The notes: generated by a model from the letters alone, not told the origin. Shown: positions 12,334 through 24,079, numbered from the stretch's first letter. The stretch: DNA of 64,000 nucleotides from Mesostigma viride (GCA_009746045.1 RPFO01000225.1:917090-981089), one strand, 5' to 3'. Program-made: numbers and translations.

Positions 12334-15300
12334 ATGGCGCGATCGGGGCGGGGGGCCGTTTCCGACGGTTCGCGTCCCTTGTCCAATGACGACCGGGAGC
12401 CTGCACTTCGCGGTCTCTGGAGCGACAAGTACATCGAGAACAAGGGGTACAAAATTGCCAATGACATCTTTCCTATCATGGCGGAACGCGTGAAAGCAAA
12501 CAACCACAGGACGCCAGAGATGAGCGCGGAGGTTCTGTCTTGCGCAGCTTCAAGACTAAATGCCATGGTGGCGGAGAGCAACGGCATTAAGAAGAGGAAG
12601 AACTGTGACGGCGGGCTTCCTGAAAATTGGGCGGAATCTCTTCGGGATAACATCAAGAAGGCTTTTGGCGACTTGGGAACATCTGAGAAGGATCGTGGGC
12701 TTAGGTGGGCCTTGTGTGGACTTGTTACGAAGGCAATGGAGGGCGTCCCGGACAGGATTGTGGAGCGCGCGTTCGGGATTGACAGGCGCTTTGTCGCAAC
12801 TGTTCGGGGTCACAGGGATGGAATGGAAGAAGGGGAGGACGACCTTTTGATGAGTGCGCCAGAGAGGAGGAGGAGGAAAGACGAGCTTCCGACGGAAGTC
12901 ATTGCCCTGATACAAGCGTGCTGGAGGGATGATAACTTGACGCGGGCGTCTCCGAACATGAAGGATGTTCATTGTGAATGGACCAGAAAGGATTACAAAC
13001 ATACACTAGCGTTTTCGGAGGGTGCGCGCTACTATACTGTCTCCAAGTCGAAGATTTACGAAGTGTTCATTTCCCGCCATCCGGAGTTGAAGCCACCGCG
13101 GCGGATGGACAGTAGGGAGGGGGGGGGGGGGAGGGAGAGGAGGGTGTGAGGGGGGGAAATCAGGTGATTTTGGAGACGGAGGCAGGGATGTCAATGCTAC
13201 GCACGAATCAGAAGAGCACAGTTCATGTGGGATACACTACTTTTTGCAAGCATATGCCCGCATGCGTCAAGGGGCGGTGGAAAATGCGGAACTTGTGCGC
13301 ATGCCAGCACCACACTACCATGCAGTCCATGGTTGGGGGGTTGGCCAAATTTCGTGCAACTTTTCATGCCAGATGCGAGTGCGGACCTGAATGCCACGCG
13401 TGCGATCATGGTAGCCAGCTCGACGTGGGGTCGTCCGTGCCCACATGTTCCATTTTCAAAGCCACTCACACGACAGAGTGGGTGAACAAGTTTACTTGTG
13501 AGGTGGAGGGGATGAGGGAGGGGGGAGGTTCGAGGTCGTCTGTGGGGTCGTCGCGGCCGCAGGTTCAGCCTTTTCAGGGCGAACTTGAGGATCTGCCCAT
13601 GCATGGGAGGGTGCTGGACGACGAGGAAGGGGTGCCCGATCATGACCTGGGCGAGGAGTTGGGGGTTTGCTCGATCCGGCGTAAGGCTTGTGTGTTGGGC
13701 ACTTGCCTGGCTCCCAAGTGTGGAATTCGGAACTTCATGTTATGCGAACGGGAGGAGGCTTCCAACCACCTGATTTCATGGACCAGATACGAGATGCAGG
13801 ATGTGCCGCCGGGTGCGGTTCTTGGGCCAGAGGTAATTTTTAGTGGAGTGGTTGCGCCCCAAGGCGTTTCTTTTGCAATGTTTCCTGAAGTTCTTGGGCC
13901 AGAGGTAATTTTTAGTGGAGTGGTTGCGCCCCAAGGCGTTTCTTTTTCAATTTTTCCTGAGGTCCTGTCTTTTTTCTTTCTACAGGTCATTGGTGGGTCG
14001 AAGTTGATGTCTTTTCTGTATGTGCACACTGCGCATATGCAGGACGACTGTGACGAGATCGCAAAGGCTGGTGGGCAGCGATTGACGCAAGTCGACGTCA
14101 AGTCCACACCAACGGAGCTAAAGGAGGCAATTGTGGACAAGTGGCCGGACTTCATCCAGCATTGCTTCAACGCGTGGTGGCAAGCGGACGCCTCCAAGGA
14201 ATGTCTCTCAAGGATGCGGGTGGGGGACCTTGTATGCCACACAGATTACGCCGAGAACTACCAGTCTTACACCTATCACAATCTCCAAGCACAGTATTGG
14301 CATCCAGTCACATTCGTCCTTATGCCCTGGATCGTGCGCTACTTGGATCCAGCGTCGGGAAAGGTCGTGAGAAGGGAGTTTCACTTCATCGGACAGGGCG
14401 GAATGAAAAGGGACGGGCGGGCCCTCCGTTTTGCTATCCTCAAAATCCTGGCGACACTACGGTCAGAAGGGGTAGAGGTGAAGCGCTTCATTGGGTGGTC
14501 GGACAATTGCTCCATGCAGTTCAAGTCAAGGAATGTGATCGCGGAAGTGGCCCGGCTGCTGACGGAGGATCCGCACCTGGAGTCATTTGAGTGGAATTAC
14601 TTTGGGGAGCAGCACGGAAAGGGGGAGGTGGATGGAGCTGGTGGGACTGTGAAGTGCATGTTGAGGAGGTGGCACATCAGGGAAGAGAACCAGGACAAAC
14701 AGACGGCCGCCCAGTTGGTGGAGAATCTGGCGTCGGGGGCGGTGGGCGGGACCACAACGACCAGGCGTAACTTCTTCGAGTTCCCCGAGGTAATTAAGTG
14801 TACAGTCCTCGTTCAGGGAATAGTTACGCCGGCCGTCGTTTCTAGGGCGTTCTTGGAGTCCTGGCGATCAGGAGTGCTTAATAAAACACAACTAGCTCGA
14901 TGGTCTCGTAACTTCAACTTTCCCTTGTGCAAATCTTGTCTTCGACGCGCAGGTGCTTCCTTACAGCCCAGGGCGCGGCGAAATCAAAGGAGTGAAGAAG
15001 GCGCACTGGTGGCGCATGGACAAGTCGAATGTGACGCGCTTAATGCTGCGCCAGTATTCCTGCTATTGTGGCGGTGCGTGCGCCGAGGAAAGGTGGTGGG
15101 ATTGTCGAAAGGAGTGGACCGACATGGACGGCTGGAATGTGGGAGGTGCTCGGATGAAGCTCCACAAACTGGGGGAGCCAGTGCAAAGGAACCCAAACGG
15201 ACAAGGGGGGCACGCAGGGACGCGACTGAACAGACTACAGGCAGAGAGGACGATGATGGGAAGGAGACTGAAGCTGCGAGACATTTTTGCCGTCGAGTCC

Positions 15301-15684
15301 TACTCTGGTGATGAGTCCCACGATCCAGATCATCCATATTGGCTAGCGGAAGTCTTGCAGGAGCCTTATCAGGTGGCCGCTACTTTCGTGAGGCGAGTGG
15401 CCGACAGAAACGGCAAGGTCGATAGGGAGTTGTTCCGTAAGGGACAATGGGTGGTGGGGGTGCGCTACTGGGACAGATTTCCGGGTATGGCGACGATGTT
15501 CAAAATGGACGCCGATGCGCAAGCTGAACAGCCAAACTTGGTCAATTGCTACCTGTGCATGGACGCGGGGTTCGAACACACCATTGTTGTCAACCCAGCT
15601 AACAATCGCCAGGCCATCTTGACCATTCCGACAGACGTCGAGAAACGGCTCACGAACTTGGCCAAGAAGAGACCTGTTGAGTAG
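12334..15684 (+). CDS. Spliced gene with DDE-transposase-like motif blocks, unassigned family
   Basis: Four coding blocks are visible. 12334 to about 13110 holds a basic N-terminal part with a SPNMKDVH motif. From about 13150 to 13832 comes a Cys/His-rich part (LCACQHH, CECGPECHACDH). 13986-14789 is the core, and 14953-15684 the C-terminus. Introns 13833-13985 and 14790-14952 are GT-AG and phase 0. The core has three spaced acidic blocks, HTDYAENY, GWSDNCSMQFKSR and FGEQHGKGEVDGAGG, as expected of a DDE-type nuclease fold. I recall similar uncharacterised proteins in animals and algae but cannot name the superfamily. Block 1 passes into block 2 by a frame change over a G-run near 13120-13150: either a short intron or a frameshift. 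The start is the first in-frame ATG. No terminal inverted repeats were found, so a DNA transposon is inferred and not shown. Confidence 0.6.
13833..13985 (+). other. Intron 1 of the DDE-like gene, with a duplicated 5' splice site
   Basis: The intron starts GGTAATTTTTAG after CCAGAG and ends CTTTCTACAG. It contains a 72-bp direct duplication that reaches back over the exon end, so the text GGGCCAGAGGTAATTTTTAG occurs twice, 72 bp apart, giving two equal donors. The intron is 153 bp, a multiple of three, and has no stop, so retention would add 51 residues in frame. Confidence 0.7.
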
Positions 15685-16216
15685 GCCAGCTCGCCCGGGC
15701 TTGGTTGGACGAGGTGGACAGCCTTGAGAGCACGTGCTTCGTTGTGAGCACTTGCCTTTCAGCCGTGATTTGCAAACGAGTTCCTTGTCCTGAATTGTAA
15801 AGCTCGATTCATGCTCTTTTAAGGAAGTGTATAATATTATCCAGATCATGTATATATTTAGATCTAGACCTGAGTTCAAATAACATTTCTTAGAGGGCTG
15901 AGATGCGCGAGGTCCAGCATACATGTATATATCCATGGAGACATGTTACAAACTCAAATGTTTCATTGTACGTACCACTAGCTCGTCGACGGGGGTATCC
16001 CATGTAATGTATGATTTATGAATTAATTAATCGCTTAATTGTACAATTTAAATGGATCATGAACTTGTCAAGTGGCCTAATTTGGTTTATTTGGTTCATC
16101 ATTTATTGATGTCAATCATTCTTAATTGAATCTCGAGCAATAGCAATCATGAAGCACATCCTAATCATGTGATTCGCATAATGAGAATAGGCAACAAGTG
16201 CTAAGTACTTTGAGGA
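15685..16216. other. 3' flank of the DDE-like gene, no gene seen
   Basis: AT-rich sequence follows the stop codon. It holds several ATGTATATAT and AATTAATTAAT stretches but no coding region, clear polyadenylation site or terminal repeat that I could match to the 5' side. Confidence 0.45.
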
Positions 16217-16298
16217 ATGCGGGGTTGGTCAGGTTATTATAGAGCTAGAGCTACAAACGGCACATATATTGCAAACTTTGCGCTCCAGGCATGGAATT

Positions 16299-16900
16299 TC
16301 AAAAGTACCAAAATTGGAGCAGTAGATGTTGGGGACGCCCTGCTGCTGCAGATCCGGATACTGGCAGCAGTTCCGAATTTCCCAGCAGCGTCGTCGTGGC
16401 AACGACGCGCAACTCACTTTTCTTGAGTGAGGTCAAGTCCTTGGGGTCGGTAACCGGGGTAATGGCGGTGAGCCCAGGCGGTGGCTGAGGCCAGAGTAGG
16501 GGCCGGCCTTGTTGCATAATCTCGGTGAGCAGAGCCACGAAGTCCAGCTTAGACAAGGTCAGAAGGAGTTGCACATTAGCTGTGCCGTTAGCAAATGCCG
16601 CAGCGTCGAAGGGTGCATTGCGGACTTCAGTAGCGGTGTGCCCCGAGTCGGCAGGGGCTGCGACGAACAGGGCCCGGGCCGTGCCAGTGTGGCCACGGGG
16701 GGATTTAGGCCCATGTTTCTTGGCGGCAGACTCCATAGCCTGAGAGTTGCCGGCGTGTCTTCTCCTATGGCTGGCGCCTGCGGGGCGTCGCCTGCACGGG
16801 CGGCAGCAGGCGGTAATTCCTTGCGCCCTGATTTCTTGGTAACCATCTTCAAGACCGAGCTCGGTCGATGTGGCGTGGAATGGCGAGTCGATCGTGACAA
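16299..16900 (-). CDS. Possible decayed ORF1-like fragment, divergent from the LINE
   Basis: Two overlapping minus-strand frames lie head-to-head with the LINE that starts at 17054. One starts MVTKKSGRKELPPAAARAGD near 16831; the other covers 16299-16736 and reads ANVQLLLTLSKLDFVALLTE. The Lys/Pro/Ala-rich start followed by a helical stretch would fit the N-terminus of a LINE ORF1, but there is no diagnostic motif. It may equally be noncoding. Confidence 0.2.
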
Positions 16901-17053
16901 ATCCGACCTAATTCGGTGACCAAACGTGGTAGTTAGCGTCGTTTACGTCCGCCATAGCATGTCTGTTGGTAGACAGTAGGTAGACAATCTTCCTCGTCGG
17001 CTCGCGGCTAACAGGCTTCGGAGACAGCCTCTAAACAGTCCCGTTCCACTACC

Positions 17054-18180
17054 ATGCCTCGACCTAACCGTCGGGTGAAAGCCATGGTGGTGCCGGTATT
17101 TCGGGCCACAACCTCATCTGTCAAATGTCAGATTCGTAAAACCCAACGTTTGCTAGATTACCTACGCCTCGGCGTTGTGCAATCAGCCCCAACCCCGAAT
17201 ACCCCGAGCAAGCGGCAGGCTTGCATCCTACGCTTGCAGGACAAAATAAATGCGATGAAAAGCACTATTTCTACCGCTTCCCTTCCCCCCTCCGTTTCAT
17301 CCCCACCCCCACCCCCCGCCGCATCCACCCCCATCATCCATCGTCGTTGTCGTCCTCCCCTGGTGGGCCAGCAGGCATCCTTGGCCCTTGCCACTTTTAA
17401 CACCCGCACATTGCTAGATGACGACCATAGCTGCCGGATCGAGGAGCTAGTCGCATTTTGCATCGAGCATCGTGTATCTATATTAGCCGGCGTCCAGGAA
17501 CACCGCCGCACGGTGCCACTTGGCCTGGTGAGCACTGCTCGCTTGGCGGGTGGCTGGCGGTTTTACTTCGCTGGCAGCGGTACGTCTGGCCAAGGTGGTG
17601 TTGGTCTTTTGTGTTCGCCGCTGGCAGTTGCTAGCCTCAGCACGCTGAAGTTTCTAACCCCACGCCTTATGGTAGCACATTTCACCTCTGTCGAGGGGCG
17701 GTCTAAACACCACCTCACGGTGGGGGTGGGCTACGCACCCCACAGTGGTCTACTTGATTCGGCCCGTGAGGAGTTCTTCGAATCCTTGCATGACCTTGAG
17801 AGGGTCACCCCGGCCCGCCACTTTTTGGTTATGCTGCTCGACGCCAATGCCACGCTCCCCGTGGGCACTGCTGGCAGCCGCTTTGCGCTTGCTGACACTA
17901 CTGCTAACGACAACACTCCCCTGTTTTCTGCCTTTTTGCGGGATAGCGGGATGGTTGCTGTCAACTGCCACTTCCAACGTCCCTCGAACAGGACTTGGTC
18001 ACTTTTCGTGGCCCTAACGGCCGTCAGGCCTGTTTGGACTACGTGGTGGTACGGCAGTCCAGGTGCACCTCGGTCCTGGACACCCGAGTGTTTGACACGC
18101 CGACGGTGTGCTCTGACCACCGGTTGGTGCGCGCGACCCTTCGGCTCCGGTTCCACGTCCCCGCGCGCCGCGCCCCAGTG
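17054..18180 (+). CDS. LINE endonuclease domain (EEP type)
   Basis: The protein starts MPRPNRRVKAMVVPVFRATT at 17054. A Pro-rich linker leads to the nuclease domain. Recognisable blocks are LALATFNTRTL (metal-binding Asn), LAGVQEHRR (catalytic Glu), GVGYAPHSG, and LLDANATLP (the D-x-N block). After a frame change near 17995 come ACLDYVVVRQ and VCSDHRLVRATLRL, the SDH block with the catalytic His. These are the ordered motifs of the apurinic-like endonuclease that nicks target DNA for target-primed reverse transcription. Coding quality is good up to the frame change. Confidence 0.88.
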
Positions 18181-18879
18181 GTCCGCCCTGACTGGTCTGC
18201 TCTACGTCCGGTCAAGGGAGATCCTGCGGACTGGACGGACGCCGAGCACGAGCGGAACTGGTGCCGACGGAAGTACCTGTCGGCCCTGGACGCCCGGGCG
18301 GACGTCGACGAGCTGGACAGTGGTGCCCCCAACGCAGCCATTTTTGCGGGCTTTGCGGCCCGTGCCCCGTTGCTGGCGGCCCGGCACCTGCCGGTCATGC
18401 CCCGCCGCCGCCCCGCGGCCCGCTCTACCGCCAGGACCCCAAGGTCTTGGCCGTCCGGCACCGCCTCAAGCGTAACCGGGACCCGCTGCAGAAACCATTG
18501 CTCAAGGCCGCCCTTGTGGAGGCCTACGAGCACGCTCAGGACGCGGAGGCGGCCCAGTGCATCGCGGATGCCAAGGCCTGCCAGGCTCGCAACCAGGGCA
18601 AGGACATGTGGTACCACCTCGACCGGCTCGGCGGCCGGCGGCAGCGCACCCCGGTGGAGCACACGGGGGACGGCACGGCGCCGGTAAGCCTTGACCGCTG
18701 GTTGGCCCACAATGTTTCCTTGACCGGTGGGGCTCGCGCCCCCCCCCCGCCGCTTCACCCCGAGACGGCCGCCCGCCTCGGGGTCGCCGGACCCCCGCCG
18801 CCGCCAGCGCCCCCCTCCTCGGCCGCGGACTACCAAGTCCCCGCCTTGCCGGAGGGCTGCCTTGCCACTGACGACGTCG

Positions 18880-21800
18880 TCCCCCCCTTCACTTTGAAGG
18901 AACTGGACGACGCCCTTGCTCGCCTGCGCGGTACGATGCGGCGGTCGGTGCCGACCACCTGTCGGCTGAGCTGCTGAAGACCCCTGATCCGGCGGTTAGA
19001 GATCTTCTGCTGGCGTTCTGCAACCGTGTCCTGCTCTCTGACGAGCCTCCGCCTGCTGAGTGGCAGACGGCCATCCGCGTCATGCTGTACAAGAAGGGCT
19101 CTGCTGCTGACCCCGGTAACTACCGGGGTGTCTGCCTCCAGAGCGCCGCGCTGAAGGTCTTCATGCGCATGATGCTGCACAGGCTCCGCGCCGCGCTGGA
19201 CCCACACCTGGGTGAGTCTCAGATGGGTTTCCGTCGTGGTCGTAACACTGTCATGGCTGTGTTTGTCGCGCGCCGGTTGATGGAGGAGGTGCGTCGACTT
19301 CCCCCTGACAGCTTGCCGTTGGTCTTCATTTTTGTTGACTATATCAAGGCCTTTGACACGGTTCTCTGGGAGGCTCAGTTTGGGCCATCCTAGCTCTGGA
19401 TCGGGTACCACCTGCGTTTATTGCTGCCATTCGCCGTCTGTATGAGGGTTCACAGGCAGTAGTGCGGACTGCGGAGGGCACCACTCCACCATTCCCCCTT
19501 CACCACGGGGTGTGGCAAGGTTGTGTCCTGTCCCCATACCTGTTCATTATTGTCGTGGATCACGTCATGCGCCGGGCACGTGCGCGCTTTACTGCTCTTA
19601 ACCCTTAAACTGTACTGAGTCCGTTTTCGTGGCGCCAGTTGAACTGGCGCCACTCTAACGGACTGAGTTTGTGCGCCTTGCAGGCGCCGCGCCAAAAATA
19701 ATTTGATGGTGCCACCTGGCGGGATTGAAAGATCTAGACGTCAGCTTTCCGTAGAGCACTTCAGACCGTACTTTGGACACCTGGCCAGGGAGATATGCTT
19801 GAGCAAAGTTAGGGGGGTACCATGGTCCAACGGGACCGACGTGCATGAAAAATAATGACGCGCACGGCTATGGCGGTGCACACAACTGACTGGTACGAGA
19901 GAATAGCTTGACATAGTGGACTCAAATTTTGTAGGCATGATTTTTAAGTCATAAAAACGTTATACCCCTAGCCATGGAACGTTTGCAGATGCGTAGATGG
20001 GTCTCGGGGTGCTGGTAGGCGCAGCAAATCATGTTAGCGGCCAGGCGGTGACAGTGCGAGTGCTGCATGTCGCTAGGCGGAAATTTTCGAGATATTTGCG
20101 CATGGATAAACGTTTGACGTTGTTCCCAACCAGATTTGCTAGAACTGGCAGCCAGGAAAGGCTCGACGCTACGTCCATGAATCGGGCGTTCTGGCTCCCG
20201 CAGGAAAGGTAATCTGCTGTTCCGACCTGGTACGTTCTAGCCTCCTAGCGTGTTCCGTTAACCGTATATGGTTGTATTATTGTTTCTAACTAATATCAGG
20301 GTTATAATCGAGGGCTTGTGATTGTCATTTTGTTGTTTTGCTGCCTCTACGCATCGGCTTGTCATGGTTGTGGAATACCATCAGGTCAAGCAGATTTTAG
20401 ACCATGTTTGGTCGCTGTTAGCTGAGGCTGCAACGGAAATAGCGTGATAACGGTTGCTATTGGTTAGTAATATGGTAAATGTGATTACCCAGTGCTTTTC
20501 CTGGCTCAAACATCCCGAGAAAAGTTCTTTTCTGACCAGTTTTTGGCATGGCTTCTTGTTTTGCTGGCCAACGCCCACCTCCTTATTTTGCATCCATGGC
20601 ATGTGACAAACATGGAGATGCCCAATACCTGTCTGCATGGAGGCATTACCAACTTGTTCCTTTTGTTTTCTTTATTGTTGCAAAGAACGTGGAGGTGTTT
20701 TGTCATTCATTGGGTGCGTTAGTGATGTAGCTCCTTGCCACCCCTTTGACGCGCGCTTGAGGCCTTGATTAATGAGCCTTTCACCTATTTTTTAACATGG
20801 TCTTGTGTCTTATATGCTGGCTTATCTCAGGTTCCACGCTGGGCCAGTGGCTGGCCTCGACGACGACGCCCGCCGCCAGCGTGCCATGCAGCCCCTGTCA
20901 GCCCGCAGCCCGGCTGGCCGCGTGTGGGCTGAGGCCAATGGCCGCACGACCCGCACGCTGGCAGCTGGCACCCAGCTGACAGGGCCTCGTAGGAGGCAGT
21001 ATCTGCGCACCCAGAAGCGCGATCTGTAGTTTGGCATACAGCTAGCCAGGTAGCCTAATTGACAGTTAGCTACACCCTTGGCTAGTCATGCGCAATATAT
21101 ACCGCGCGCGCTAGTGCCATTTTGGCCCCTTGTGGCATGTTGGCATGTGTTATATGGCATGGTCTCTTGTTTTATCACCTGGGTATGGTGCATTATGCCC
21201 ATTTGGGCATCCCTTGTTGTTTCATGCCAATTGGAATAAAGTTTTGTGTTGTTATGCTACCATTTATACCCCTGCCAGCTGGCACCGTTATAACGGTGCC
21301 AGCTGGCTTTGGCCATTTTGTAGCTAGCGTTCACAGTTTTGTGACATTTCATGTATTGAATGCATTGATGGCATGTCTATGATTATAATCAACTGCCTTT
21401 AAAAGGCCAGGGCCAACTGATTTGTGTAAATGGTCGATAATGCATTATATATGTCTCCAACCCCATGTGCACTGTACCCCCTGAGGGGGTGCTATTTTTA
21501 GCAGGTGTAGGGCATGGATATGTGACCAACCAAATTTCCCAAACATTATTTGATATAAAAGCATGCTTGGTTCCAAGGGTGGGCCAGAAAATGTTATTTG
21601 GCTAGTTACTCTCAGGCGCACAAAGATACCCAAACTCAGTCCGTTCTCGTGGTTCGAGTTGACACAGTTGAAGGGTTAAGGGGTTCGAGCCAGGCTTGGA
21701 CATCCTTAACGTGAAAGAGCACGGCGGGGTTAGACCTGGTTACCGCCTTGCCGACCTGATTTATGCAGATGATACCACCCTCATCGAGAGCCCCGAGCAC

Positions 21801-22391
21801 ATTCAGACCTGGCTGGACTGCCTGGGCCTGGAGGCGCGGGCGGTGGGGCTGGAGATTAGTGTCAAAACTGAGGCGATGGTGATAGGAGCATCCAGTAAAC
21901 CACCGCTGCCGCGCCTGCTCGACGGGACGGAGGTCCCGTTCCGCGACCGCTTCAAGCTGTTGGGGAGCTGGCTTCCTGACACCGCCGACGATGTGGACAC
22001 CCGCATCGGCCTTGCATGGGCCAAGCTCCGTTCGCTCACACCCTACTGGCGCTCGAAGGGCCTTAACGGGCACCGCAAGCGCATGCTTTTCAAGGTCCTC
22101 GTCCTCACGGTGCTCACGTATGGCGCCGAGGCGTGGACCCTACCACCCAAACTGGCAGCTCGGCTCGACGGCACAGTTTACAGGATGCTCCGGCAGGTCC
22201 TTAATGTAGGTTTTTCCGAGCGTCCGTCATCAGAGTCTTTGTACCATGGCATGCCCCGTGTTTCGGACGAGATTAGGCAGCGTAGGATAGCATTTGTAGG
22301 ACACCTTGCACGCACCAGCCAGGTCGACACCACCCTCGAATCGGTCTGGCCGGCCCCCAGCGGCTTGGACAGCCAGGGCGGCACATTCTGA
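18880..22391 (+). CDS. LINE reverse transcriptase, interrupted by a transposon
   Basis: Ordered reverse transcriptase blocks are: IRVMLYKKGSAADPGNYRGV (block 1-2), MGFRRGRNTV, FIFVDYIKAFD (block A, first catalytic Asp), HHGVWQGCVLSPYLF (block B), and after the inserted element LADLIYADDTTLIE (block C, YADD). These are followed by KLLGSWL and YGAEAWTL, then RQRRIAFVGHLAR near the C-terminus, a motif typical of several EN-bearing LINE clades. The insertion 19602-21675 falls between blocks B and C. Frame changes near 18.95 and 19.38 kb make the gene non-functional as it stands. Confidence 0.9.
19602..21675. mobile_element. 2,074-bp TTAA-flanked DNA transposon (piggyBac/Kolobok-like, non-autonomous)
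   Basis: Flanked by TTAA at 19598-19601 and 21676-21679. The ends are CCCTTAAACTGT and, as reverse complement of the right end, CCCTTCAACTGT. TTAA duplication plus a CCC start fits piggyBac; Kolobok also uses TTAA. A perfect palindrome with 12-bp arms and a one-base centre lies at 19629-19653, and a perfect 26-bp palindrome near 21277-21302. ACTGAGTCCGTT recurs near both ends. No transposase was recognised. Small open frames at 20797-21029 end in a basic tail and may be a remnant. The empty site is provided by the LINE frame itself, which makes the boundaries exact. Confidence 0.88.
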
Positions 22392-22806
22392 CCTGGCCTG
22401 GCCCCAAGGACATTCCCAAAAGGGTAGGGAAACCTGTCACGAACTACGTTCAGATGTTGCTGGACGACCTAGTGGTCCCAGCCCAGTTTGAGCACCGCAT
22501 CCACTCTAGATCTCCCGTCTTTGGACTGCCATGCAGGACAAGACGCGGTGGAAGAAGATTGTCAAGGCGCACACGCCCGACCCTGTGGGCAAGCCACCTC
22601 CCCCCAAGCGGAGGAGGCGTTTTGATGATGAGTAGTGCAGTTAGGATTTTCTAGATAGAGTTAGGATAGTTCGATCACGCGGCTTCCTCCACCCCATCCA
22701 TCATGAAATATATGTGCTACATGACCTCCCCACGGAGGCATGTTATAATTTAATAATTTAATTTTTAATTTTAATAGGGGTGGTTTTACCGGATTAGGAT
22801 ACATTT

Positions 22807-23600
22807 GCACGGCTTCAAATGTATCCTAAATGCACCATTGGCAAACATGGTTTCTGGACATGGTCGATATCATTAATATGTTTGGCAAGCATAATATGAT
22901 CATGCTTGCCAAAGATGTTGTCTCTTTTCATATTTCACACATATATTATCGGCCTCGGCGTGCCATGCTTCCACGTTTGTTGTCTCTTTTCATATATTGT
23001 GAATATGATCAATAAAATTCCAAACATGACCATGTTGGAGACTTCAAGTGGAGCATCATGATTACTGTTTTCACTATTACGTAACCCATGGTTCATGTTA
23101 ACATGGCATAATGAGCAATCCTATTGACCCCATGACTAATGGTGAAGTTAATAAAGTTACATCGTGGCACGTCACTATAGCATCAAGTTGCATCATTGTG
23201 CATAAAGTAGTTTAGCACTGAGTTGGCATGCCAACACCAGGTACACTAAATAAATTAAAACCAGAATTGATAAACAACCCAGTATCCAAATACAGTATCC
23301 ATATATATGCAGGTCGTACTACAGGTACAGCCACGGCTGCCACGCGGCTTCTGCAGCGATCACGCTCTTTCTCCTAGACAATTGCTCTACTGGTCCCTAC
23401 AGGTCGGTCGACTTGGACCATGATGCGTCAAGAACAGTTAATTGACCGACTTAAACAAGATGTTTGTCTACATGCAGCTGTCTGCACCTAACTAACGCGA
23501 AACCGCGTGCTACCAAATATAGGGGCAAATGCATGAGTAACACATGTCAACGCACAACCGGTGGAAATCACGCGATACCAACCGCGGCAACAGTGGTGTG
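22807..23600. other. Interior of the TIR element, no gene
   Basis: AT-rich sequence. AAATGTATCCTA occurs just inside both ends of the element. AAGATGTTGTCTCTTTTCATAT-like text is repeated near 22912 and 22978. No coding region is supported. Confidence 0.4.
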
Positions 23601-24060
23601 AACATAGCGGGCACTGACATGCAAAAAAGCACCAGCAGCGGCATCAGTAGCAAATTGTAGTAGCGGAACAATAGCCACTACATCAATGCAACAACACATC
23701 AGCCCAGCAACACAGCAGCAGCATGACCGTAGCACAGCAGCAGCACAACTGTAGCACATCAACACGGCCGCATAGCAGGAGCACAAGTCAGCGCAGCAGC
23801 AACTTAGTATGCCGATTCCTGAATTTCCTATCAGTGGACTATAGTCCATTGATAGGAAATTCACTAATAGGCAGTACTAGCTCAGCAGCACGGCAGCAAT
23901 GCAGCAGTGCATCAACACAGCAGCACGACAGCAATACATCAGCGGCACGGCAGCAATGCAGCAACACATCAGCACAATAGCACAGCAGCAGTACGGCAGC
24001 AATGCAGCAGCAATAGCATGGCAGCACAGCAGCAGCAGCAGCACATGAGCAGCTCAATGA
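23600..24060 (+). repeat. Degenerate CAGCA/CAACA-rich tract
   Basis: Long runs of GCAGCA, GCACAGCAGCA and CAACACATCAGCA steps with one non-repetitive interruption. The interruption (23825-23862) holds a near-perfect palindrome around GGACTATAGTCC. The tract adjoins the 3' end of the minus-strand gene that follows. Confidence 0.8.
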
Positions 24061-24079
24061 CAACAACGCTGCTTGCGCT

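Larger units (their letters stand above)
17054..22777 (+). mobile_element. LINE (non-LTR retrotransposon), family 1, near full length, interrupted
   Basis: One element carries an endonuclease-exonuclease-phosphatase domain (17.4-18.2 kb), a reverse transcriptase (about 18.9-22.3 kb) and a 3' UTR. It ends with the hairpin CTCCCCACGGAG at 22726-22737 and a TTTAATTTTTAATTTTAAT tail. A 2,074-bp TTAA transposon sits inside the reverse transcriptase (19602-21675). Removing it restores a continuous frame through TALKGFEPGLDILN. Outside it there are about four frame changes (near 18.0, 18.4, 18.95 and 19.4 kb), so the copy is dead but not ancient. Clade is unassigned; RTE-like or a related EN-bearing clade is possible. 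A 5'-truncated sister copy with the same 3' UTR is at 51339-51598. Confidence 0.9.

Noticed and set aside
16217-16920. Several overlapping plus-strand frames around 16.2-16.9 kb
   Set aside because: No protein motif, and they overlap minus-strand frames of similar length; composition alone explains them.
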